From: an uncultured Muribaculaceae bacterium
GTDB taxonomy: Bacteria; Bacteroidota; Bacteroidia; Bacteroidales; Muribaculaceae
Length of the DNA stretch: 52,842 bases
Assembly: GCA_910587925.1 (NCBI GenBank)
Contig: CAJUOC010000018.1
Coordinates: forward strand, 1 to 52,842
Reading direction: 5' to 3'
Shown: piece by piece, positions 33,505-40,240 of the stretch
How positions within the stretch are numbered: position 1 is the first letter of the stretch
Layout: each line of letters begins with the position of its first letter
The notes under the pieces: model-generated
What the model saw: only the letters and a program-made list of their open reading frames with translations
The model's database searches: none
Told to the model about the DNA's origin: nothing
Made by a program: the position numbers and the translations under genes

Positions 33505-34394
33505 CACCGACGGCCGTCACAGTAGGGACATTCGACGGTGTGCACATGGGCCACCTCCATCTGCTCGGGCGTCTTGAGCGCGAGGCGCGCTCGCGCGGCC
33601 TGGAGCCGCTGGCGGTGACCTTTGCCCGCCATCCGCTCTCGACGCTGCGCCCCGGCGCCGAGCCGCCCATGCTGGCGCCTCGCCCGCCGCGTCTGCCTCT
33701 GAGGGCGTGTGTGCTCGACTTTGATCGCGATATGGCGGCGATGGACTCGCGCTCGTTCATAGCGATGCTGCGCGAGCGGCTGGGGGCGCGGTTGCTGGTG
33801 ACGGGCTTCAACAACCGCCTGGGCAGCGACGGCCCGGCCGACGCTGCCCGCTATGCCGCCGAGGGGCGCGCCGAGGGGGTTGAGGTCATCACTGCCGAGC
33901 CTCTCACTTTGCCCGGCGGGACAGTGCCCAGCAGCAGCGCCATACGGCGGGCGCTATCCGAGGGCGATACCGTGCTGGCGGCCTCGATGCTCGGCCGCCC
34001 GTACAGCCTTGAGGGCGTCACCGCCCCTGGCAAGCAGAACGGCCGCCGTCTGGGGTTTCCCACGCTCAACCTGCACACCGACCCCCGGCGCATGTTGCCA
34101 GCCACGGGCGTATACGCCGGCCGGGTACATATCGGCGGTGATACCGATACATACCCGGCGGTGATAAACGTGGGCCCAAATCCCACTCTGGGCGATTCAA
34201 ATCCCGTGACAGTCGAGGCTCACGCCATCGATGCGGCTCTGCCGCCCGATATGTATGGCGTGGAGGCGACATTCAGCTTTGGCCGCAGGCTGCGCGGCGA
34301 GCGCCGCTTCGGCTCGCTCGACGAGCTGCGCGGCGCCATAGCCGCCGATATCGCCGCAGCGAGGGCGGTCAGCGCAGACGGTCGGCGCTCGTGA
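33501..34394 (+). CDS. ribF: Bifunctional riboflavin kinase / FAD synthetase
   Basis: 297 residues. The N-terminal adenylyltransferase domain has GTFDGVHMGHLHLL (9-22) and PSSSAIRRAL (about 143). The C-terminal kinase domain has GRRLGFPTLNL (about 180) and INVGPNPT (about 221). It converts riboflavin to FMN and FMN to FAD. Its start overlaps the HAD gene stop by four bases and its last 26 bases overlap the convergent DUF4293 gene. Confidence 0.95.
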   Translation: MTPTAVTVGTFDGVHMGHLHLLGRLEREARSRGLEPLAVTFARHPLSTLRPGAEPPMLAPRPPRLPLRACVLDFDRDMAAMDSRSFIAMLRERLGARLLVTGFNNRLGSDGPADAARYAAEGRAEGVEVITAEPLTLPGGTVPSSSAIRRALSEGDTVLAASMLGRPYSLEGVTAPGKQNGRRLGFPTLNLHTDPRRMLPATGVYAGRVHIGGDTDTYPAVINVGPNPTLGDSNPVTVEAHAIDAALPPDMYGVEATFSFGRRLRGERRFGSLDELRGAIAADIAAARAVSADGRRS

Positions 34395-34785
34395 GCAGCC
34401 GGTGGTCACGCTTCATGCCGCGGTAAGCCAGCAGTGCAAAGAGCAGCGCCAGCACCAGCAGGCTCACTCCGCCCAGCAGTACGAGCTCGGCGCCGGGGAT
34501 ACCCACAAACACGATGAATCCGCAGGTGACGATGCTCGCGCACAGCAGCACCATCGCCAGCAGTGTCATGCGCATCTGACGGCGCAGGTCGCGGTACATG
34601 AAGATTATCAGAAACATGAGCAGCCCCACTACGATGTTGAGTATGAGCAGTACCGGGGCGTCTTTGACCATCACGGCGCTGACGGCGCTCCCGGTCTCGA
34701 CCGAGGCGAAGGGCACGAAGCAGAATACGGCCGTGAGTACGGCGGCGATGAGCAGCATAAGGCTCTGAATGCGTTGGATTACCAT
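34369..34785 (-). CDS. DUF4293 family membrane protein
   Basis: 138 residues with four hydrophobic segments (about 8-26, 44-64, 74-97, 102-120), beginning MVIQRIQSLMLLIAA, the usual start of this Bacteroidetes family. Function unknown. Two bases separate it from the TPR gene upstream, so it is cotranscribed. Its 3' end overlaps ribF. Confidence 0.88.
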   Translation of the reverse strand: MVIQRIQSLMLLIAAVLTAVFCFVPFASVETGSAVSAVMVKDAPVLLILNIVVGLLMFLIIFMYRDLRRQMRMTLLAMVLLCASIVTCGFIVFVGIPGAELVLLGGVSLLVLALLFALLAYRGMKRDHRLLTSADRLR

Positions 34786-34787
34786 GT

Positions 34788-36977
34788 CTATTGATTCTTT
34801 ATGGTTTCGATGTACAGTATATTTTCTTCAGGTCGGTCGAGCCATCGGGCATCGGCGTCGAGGTCGGCCAGCAGGGCGGCGGTATCTTTGCCTGCGGCAA
34901 GCATCGAGAGCTTGTAGAAGTTGAGCGCCTCGGGCACCCGGCCTTGCGCGCGTGCCACATGGCCGGCGTTGAGATAGTCGGAGGGGCGGGCGTCGCGGCC
35001 TATCACAAATGCATATGACTCGACGGCCTCGTCGAGCTTGCGGCCCACATACTGCGTCCATGCCAGGCCGCGGCGGGCGTCGACCGACTCGGGGTCGTAG
35101 TACACGGCCTTGTGGTACTGGGCCTCGGCCTCGGCCGTGCGGCCGGCCTCGGTCAGGGCATAGGCGTAGTTGAGGGTGGTGTCGAAGTCGTCGGGCAGCG
35201 CCTCAGACAGGCGCCGGTAATATGCGACGGCCTTGTCGGGGCGCCCCTTGCGGCGCCATACGGCGGCCAGGCGGCGCAGAGTCCATCGCGAGCCGCCGTC
35301 GAGCATCTCGGCCTCTTCGTAGCGGCTGATGGCGCGGTCGACCTCGCCCATCGACTCGTAGCAGAAGCCAATCTTCTGGGCGCGGCCGGCATCGGGCTCG
35401 GGGAGTAGCGAGTCGAGCCGCTCGAGCAGGCGGGCGGCCTCGGGCCACAGATGGTGGCGCATCGAAAACTCGCCGGCCACGCGCAGCGTGTCGGTGTCGT
35501 CAAACGACTCGGCCAGCGTGGCCACGTCGAAGAGGTTGACTCCGGCCGCAAACGGGTCGAAAAACTCGCCCTTGCGCCTGAAAAGCGTGTGGAAGCGGTA
35601 TAGATCCTGCACGTATTTGTTGAGGATATTGCGGCGGCGGGCTGCGGGGTCGGCCTTGTCGAGCTCCGATAGCATCTCGCGGGCCTGCTCGCCCTGGAGG
35701 CGCATGGCCGTCATGGCCGACTCGCGCTGGGCGGCCGGCATCTGGGCCATCGACAGCGTCACGGAGTACTTGTCGCTGTCGCATAGCATGGGCAAGAGCC
35801 GCAGCAGCGAGCCTACGCTGCCGTCGAGGCCGTCGAGCGAGGCCACGTCGGTCTGCTCGTCGTGGTAGGGCATAAACCAGTGGGCTGCCTCGCGGAAAAA
35901 CGGGAATTGCTTCAAGTGGCTGAAGGCGGCCAGGAATACGTCGCCTCCGTCGGCCTGTATCTCGCTCATCTCTTTGAGTTTGTCGGTGATGCCCTCGCGG
36001 TGGAGCAGCTCCTCCCACTCGGGATTGGCCCCGTCGGCTGCCAGTGCCTCGGGGTCGAGGTCGCCGCGGCCTATCTTGTCGCGCAGGTCGCCCTGCAGGC
36101 GCATCAGGGTGGGGTACAGCTCGTCGCGCATCTTGGCCGCGAGCCGCTCGGTGTCGCGGGCGCGCAGCAGCTCGACGGCCACTGCCTTGAAATCGGCCTC
36201 CCAGCGGTCGCCCTCGCGGGCGGCGGCGAGCATGTCGAGCACGCGGGCGGGCAGTGGACGGCGGCGGAAGCGGAATGTCGCCAGCACAAATCCCGTGAGC
36301 GCCCGGAGCGCCACCTCGGCATCGGCGTCGGCCATATATGCGCTTAGCAGCAGCTCAAGCCGCGCCGGCTCGAAGTACTGCATCAGTCCCATCGACAGGG
36401 CCGATACGGTCATGGCGGCGCAGGCGGTGCGGGTGCCGGGCCGGGCGAGGAAATCGCCGATGGCCTCGATGTCGGATGCCGACAGGGGGTATGTAGTCCA
36501 CACGCGGCCAAATATATCGCGCATCAGCTGCTCGGCGCGGGAGCGGCGGCGCGGGTCGGCCACGGTGGTATAGTCTTCGTTGAGCCGGCGCTCCTCGGCG
36601 CGGTAGTCGGTGATGAGCGAGGCGATGCTCTCGTCGCGCCGCACGCCCAAGGTGCGGGCAGTGCTGAAGTACAGGTCGGGATTCTCGGCCAGATGGGCGC
36701 GGCGTACAAGCTCGTCGGCCAGGGCGCGGGCGTCGGCTCTCAGCTCGCCCAGCAGCCGCTCGCGGCCGGGGTCGGCGACGCCGCGGCCAAAGTAGTCGAG
36801 CAGATAGCGGTAATGCTCGGCGAGGCGGTCGACCCGCGCCGTGGCTTCCCACAGCATGAGCCGCTCCGATGTGGCGCGCATCTCGGCCAGGGCGTCGTGG
36901 AGCTCGCCGCGGGCGATACGGGCGGCCGTGCGTCGGCCGAAGTCTTTGATTTCGTCGGTTTTCATATGGAGTTTCAA
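34788..36977 (-). CDS. Tetratricopeptide repeat protein
   Basis: 729 residues, soluble, helical throughout. The last 220 residues carry TPR units (e.g. AQKIGFCYESMGEVDRAISRY, NYAYALTEAGRTAEAEAQYH). The first 500 residues are helical, of unknown type, with a central segment QFPFFREAAHWFMPY. The start could be 36977 or the ATG at 36965. TPR proteins scaffold protein complexes; the partner is unknown. It lies 38 bases downstream of a TetR regulator on the same strand and two bases before DUF4293. Confidence 0.85.
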   Translation of the reverse strand: MKLHMKTDEIKDFGRRTAARIARGELHDALAEMRATSERLMLWEATARVDRLAEHYRYLLDYFGRGVADPGRERLLGELRADARALADELVRRAHLAENPDLYFSTARTLGVRRDESIASLITDYRAEERRLNEDYTTVADPRRRSRAEQLMRDIFGRVWTTYPLSASDIEAIGDFLARPGTRTACAAMTVSALSMGLMQYFEPARLELLLSAYMADADAEVALRALTGFVLATFRFRRRPLPARVLDMLAAAREGDRWEADFKAVAVELLRARDTERLAAKMRDELYPTLMRLQGDLRDKIGRGDLDPEALAADGANPEWEELLHREGITDKLKEMSEIQADGGDVFLAAFSHLKQFPFFREAAHWFMPYHDEQTDVASLDGLDGSVGSLLRLLPMLCDSDKYSVTLSMAQMPAAQRESAMTAMRLQGEQAREMLSELDKADPAARRRNILNKYVQDLYRFHTLFRRKGEFFDPFAAGVNLFDVATLAESFDDTDTLRVAGEFSMRHHLWPEAARLLERLDSLLPEPDAGRAQKIGFCYESMGEVDRAISRYEEAEMLDGGSRWTLRRLAAVWRRKGRPDKAVAYYRRLSEALPDDFDTTLNYAYALTEAGRTAEAEAQYHKAVYYDPESVDARRGLAWTQYVGRKLDEAVESYAFVIGRDARPSDYLNAGHVARAQGRVPEALNFYKLSMLAAGKDTAALLADLDADARWLDRPEENILYIETIKNQ

Positions 36978-37015
36978 CGCAAATACCGTGCCCCCGCCCG
37001 GCCAAGACTGTGTTT

Positions 37016-37594
37016 TTAGCTTTTTTTAACAAGCGCCGACATCACAAAAGTCACCAGTGCCGTATGGCTGCGCGGGCTGTCGGGCGCGGCGGCCGTGTCG
37101 ATGGTGCTCAGGTCGAAGCCACCCAGGCACGGCCGGGCAAAACACAGGAAAAGGTCGGCGGCCTCGCGGTCGAAATCGCCCGAGGCCACACCCTCGGCCA
37201 GCAGGTCGCGCAGCAGGGCGTCTTCCTTCTCGCTCACCAGACGGTGTATGCGCTCTACGCGGCGGGCGTCGAGCTTGAGCCACGACACCAGCGAGCGGTA
37301 TACCGAGCCGATGGCACGGCCATGCTCGAGGCGCGCCATCAGGAAGCGGCGCAGGCGCTCGTCGACCGGCCCCGGCCCCGAGGCTATCTCGCGCAGCGAG
37401 TTGACGAGCTTGTCGCTCTCGCTCTCGACCACGGCATTGTAGATTTCCTTTTTATTTTTGAAGTAAGTGTATATGGTGCGGCGCCCCTTCTCGGAAGCCT
37501 CGGCGATATCGCTCATGGTGGTGTTTGCCACGCCCTTGTGTGCAAACAGCTGGCGTGCCACCTCTATCAGTTTCTCGCGGGTTTTCAGTACCAT
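37016..37594 (-). CDS. TetR-family transcriptional regulator
   Basis: 192 residues from the ATG at 37594; the upstream ATG at 37603 lies inside the -7 element and is excluded. The N-terminal helix-turn-helix is typical (LFAHKGVANTTMSDIAEASE, then KGRRTIYTYFKNKKEIY). The C-terminal ligand domain has no recognisable ligand signature. It heads the run TetR - TPR - DUF4293 and is divergent from the DUF4292-EnvC pair, so either side could be its target. Confidence 0.92.
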   Translation of the reverse strand: MVLKTREKLIEVARQLFAHKGVANTTMSDIAEASEKGRRTIYTYFKNKKEIYNAVVESESDKLVNSLREIASGPGPVDERLRRFLMARLEHGRAIGSVYRSLVSWLKLDARRVERIHRLVSEKEDALLRDLLAEGVASGDFDREAADLFLCFARPCLGGFDLSTIDTAAAPDSPRSHTALVTFVMSALVKKS

Positions 37595-37600
37595 AGCACG

Positions 37601-37608
37601 CAAAGGTA
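37601..37608 (-). promoter_or_regulatory. -7 element of the TetR gene, near-leaderless
   Basis: TACCTTTG on the minus strand (37608-37601) ends six bases before the ATG. No convincing -33 TTG at 19-21 bases. Confidence 0.55.
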
Positions 37609-37697
37609 TGAATTTTCCGGCGGCTGCCGTTGAAAAAAATGTTAAACACGCACAGCCATCCGTGTGTTAGCTGTATATTTGGCGATGCTCAAATAAA

Positions 37698-37729
37698 TTT
37701 GGCGTTGCTCTCGGCTTTTCGTACTTTTG
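37698..37729 (+). promoter_or_regulatory. Promoter of the DUF4292-EnvC operon
   Basis: TTTG (37698-37701), 20 bases, TACTTTTG (37722-37729). It shares with the promoter at 32847 the blocks ctcaaataaatttgg before and ttgctctcggctt inside the spacer. Confidence 0.75.
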
Positions 37730-37757
37730 CGATGTATTGACACACACCCTCTATCCG

Positions 37758-38384
37758 ATGACCCGTCTCAGACACCTGCTCATACTCCTCGCCACCGTGC
37801 TGCTGCTCGCGGCATGCTCCACCTCGCGCAAGACCGCCGGCAAAACGGTCGGCACTGCTGCCGCCGATACGGTGTGGCACACCCTGTATGCTCCCGTAAA
37901 GATAAACCTTACCTCGCCCATGACGTTTGGCGCCTCGGGCCGCGCCACCATGGTGCGCGACTCGCTCGTGCACATCTCGATGCGCTTTTTCGGCATGGAG
38001 GTGGCCGTGGTGCGCGCCACCGCCGACTCGGCCTGGGTGGTCGACCGCTTCCATAAGCTGTACACCGTGGTGCCGATGTCGGCGCTCACGGCCCGCACAG
38101 GTCTCACCCTCGGCGCCGTGCAGGATATCATGCTGGGCAAGTCGGGCGTCACCGGCTCGTCGGTGCGCGTCTCCGGCACGGGCGTCGAGCAGACTCCGGC
38201 CGGCCGCGTCGCCCCGCAGGTCGATTTCGCCGCCAAGGCCGGCCGCCGCGACGTCGCCGGCACTCTGGTGTGGGATCTGTCAAAGGCCCGCTGGAATACA
38301 CCTCTCGATGCCGCAGCGCCCTCGCTTGCCGGCTACGAGTACATTGAGCCCGACCGTCTTCCGGCCGCATTGAAAGGTATGTGA
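37758..38384 (+). CDS. DUF4292 family lipoprotein
   Basis: 208 residues from the ATG at 37758. A lipoprotein signal ends LLLAAC-S (Cys20). The mature region has strands such as KINLTSPMTFGASG and MRFFGMEVAVVRATADSAWVV that recall LolA/LolB-like lipoprotein-binding folds. Its stop overlaps the EnvC-like start (TGATG), a pairing typical of Bacteroidetes. Confidence 0.88.
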   Translation: MTRLRHLLILLATVLLLAACSTSRKTAGKTVGTAAADTVWHTLYAPVKINLTSPMTFGASGRATMVRDSLVHISMRFFGMEVAVVRATADSAWVVDRFHKLYTVVPMSALTARTGLTLGAVQDIMLGKSGVTGSSVRVSGTGVEQTPAGRVAPQVDFAAKAGRRDVAGTLVWDLSKARWNTPLDAAAPSLAGYEYIEPDRLPAALKGM

Positions 38385-39796
38385 TGCGGCGTCTACTCTT
38401 GCTTGTAATCATCGTGGCCGTGGTTGCCACGGCCGTGTGCGAGGCTGCCGCGCCGCGTAAGCGCTCGTCGCGTGAGGTGCGCCGCGAGCGCCAGCGCACC
38501 GAAAAGCAGATTGAGGACGCCCGCCGCCGCCTGCGGCAGAACGACGACGAGACCCGCCGCCAGCTCAACCGCCTCGGCTCGCTCGAGGCCGACATCCGCC
38601 TCAAAAACGACACCATATCACGCCTCTCGGCGCGCCTCGACTCCATCGGAGCCGACATCCGCCGCATGGACGACTCAATCGCCCGGCTCACCCGCCGCTC
38701 CGAGGCGCTCAAGACCGCCTATGCCGCGGCTCTGCGCGACATACGCACCCGCCGCCAGGGCATGAGCGACATGGCATTTGTATTCTCGGCCGAGACATTC
38801 GGCCAGGCATGGCGCCGCGTGCGCTACCTGCGGCAGACCGCCCGCTACAACAGTACCCGCGCCCGTCAGGTACATGAGGCTGCCCTCAGTCTCGCGGCCG
38901 CCCGCGACGAGGCCGACTCGCTGCGGAGTCGCCGTGCCGCCGACCTGCGCCGGCTCGAGGCGTCGCGCACGCAGCTCGCCGGCCGCCGCAGCGCTGCCGA
39001 CGCCCTCGTGAACGACCTGCGCCGTAAAGGTTCCGGTCTTGACCGCGAGCTGCGCCGCCGCCGCGACCAGGCCGCCGCGCTCGACCGTGAGCTCGACCGC
39101 GCCATAGAGCGCGAGATGCGCGAGGCCGAGGAGCGCCGCCGCCGCGAGCAGGAGGAAGCCGCCCGCCGCGCCCGCGCCGAGGCCGAAGCCAAGGCAAAAG
39201 CAAAAGCAGAAGCCGAGGCCAAGGCTCGCGCTCAGGCCGACGCCCGCGCCAAGGAAAGCGGCGCCAAGCCCGCTCCGGCACCTGCGCCCGCGCCCGCTCC
39301 GGCCCCCAAGCCCGCGCACGCTGCCAAGCCCGCTCCGCGCCCCGCCTATGCCTCGACCGCCGAGGCCGACCGCCGGCTCACCGGCTCATTTGCCGCCAAC
39401 AAGGGCCGCCTGCTATTCCCCGTGGCAGGCCGCTATACCATTACCTCAAACTTCGGCACCAATACCCATCCGGGACTGGCCAAGGTGAAAGTCGACAACC
39501 TCGGCATCGACATCGAAGTGCCGCCCGGCACGGGCGCGCGCGCCGTATTCGACGGCACCGTGTCGAGCATCTTCCGCCTCGATGGCTACCACAATATCGT
39601 GATACTGCGCCACGGCGAGTACCTCACCGTCTATGGCGGCCTGGGCAGCCTGTCGGTCAAGAAAGGCGACAAAGTGAAAGCCGGCCAGCAGCTTGGCGCC
39701 ATCCACGTCGACCGCACCGACGACGACCGCACCCGCCTCCATTTCGAAATCCGCCGCGAGAAGCAGAAGCTCAACCCCGTCGAGTGGGTGCGCTGA
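38384..39796 (+). CDS. EnvC-like murein hydrolase activator, degenerate LytM domain
   Basis: 470 residues. A signal peptide (about 1-22) is followed by long coiled coils (about 25-300, with a Glu/Arg/Ala-rich stretch), a Pro/Ala/Lys linker (about 300-325) and a C-terminal M23/LytM-like domain (about 340-470). The Zn ligands are largely missing: where active enzymes have H-x3-D this has DNLGIDI (His replaced), and where they have Y-x-H this has VYGGL; LHFEI keeps one His. That pattern fits EnvC-type activators, which switch on amidases rather than cut peptidoglycan. It is coupled to the DUF4292 lipoprotein. Confidence 0.87.
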   Translation: MRRLLLLVIIVAVVATAVCEAAAPRKRSSREVRRERQRTEKQIEDARRRLRQNDDETRRQLNRLGSLEADIRLKNDTISRLSARLDSIGADIRRMDDSIARLTRRSEALKTAYAAALRDIRTRRQGMSDMAFVFSAETFGQAWRRVRYLRQTARYNSTRARQVHEAALSLAAARDEADSLRSRRAADLRRLEASRTQLAGRRSAADALVNDLRRKGSGLDRELRRRRDQAAALDRELDRAIEREMREAEERRRREQEEAARRARAEAEAKAKAKAEAEAKARAQADARAKESGAKPAPAPAPAPAPAPKPAHAAKPAPRPAYASTAEADRRLTGSFAANKGRLLFPVAGRYTITSNFGTNTHPGLAKVKVDNLGIDIEVPPGTGARAVFDGTVSSIFRLDGYHNIVILRHGEYLTVYGGLGSLSVKKGDKVKAGQQLGAIHVDRTDDDRTRLHFEIRREKQKLNPVEWVR

Positions 39797-39856
39797 CACC
39801 GCCCGCGCCGCCCCAATAGCCCGGCAGCCGAAGCCCCGATAGTCCGCCTCCCCAGG

Positions 39857-39889
39857 CAGTCCGCGCAGGTTACAAACCTGCGCGGACTA
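39857..39889. repeat. 33-base tagtccgcgc palindrome, with partial copy
   Basis: Arms cagtccgcgcaggtt and aacctgcgcggacta around aca. A further half copy cctgcgcggacta lies at 39903-39915. These are the two ends of the 181-base element joined without its interior. Confidence 0.75.
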
Positions 39890-39950
39890 CCGGAGAGGAT
39901 AGCCTGCGCGGACTACCGGGTGACAACCGGGAGTGATGACGTGTCATGCG

Positions 39951-40109
39951 GCAGCAGAAGCGCGGAGCGCTGACCATTATGAGTAACACGGGGTGAAGCG
40001 CAGCGAAACCCCGTGCAGCCCGCGGCCATCCCGGTAAATGGAAGGTCGTTAGACCTGACCCTTATTGCGCTGCGCTTCTTTATGGGTCAGCGCTCCGCGC
40101 TTCGGCTGC
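39951..40109. repeat. Repeat family B, inverted pair with nested hairpin
   Basis: 39951-39974 and 40086-40109 are reverse complements with one mismatch (core gaagcgcggagcgctgac). Stretch 40042-40109 is a near-complete family B copy, opposite in orientation to 1543-1606. Inside, cacgggg/ccccgtg (39987-39993 with 40009-40015) forms a hairpin, and gcagcgaaaccccgtg recurs inverted at about 40128-40143. No open frame of interest lies in 39797-40182. Confidence 0.7.
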
Positions 40110-40182
40110 TGGCCGGCGATGGCAGGTCACGGGGTTTCGCTGCGCAGGGTACAAAGCTGCTCGGTGGCATGACTTGATATAT

Positions 40183-40220
40183 GAAAGCCTGTGGGCTGCG
40201 GTGGCGGCACACAGGCTTTC
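40183..40220 (-). terminator. Hairpin 3' of the GH2 gene
   Basis: An 11-base-pair stem gaaagcctgtg/cacaggctttc begins 21 bases past the GH2 stop codon. The T tract is weak (atatatc), so termination is likely but not certain. Confidence 0.55.
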
Positions 40221-40240
40221 GTATGATTGGACGGTGAGAC

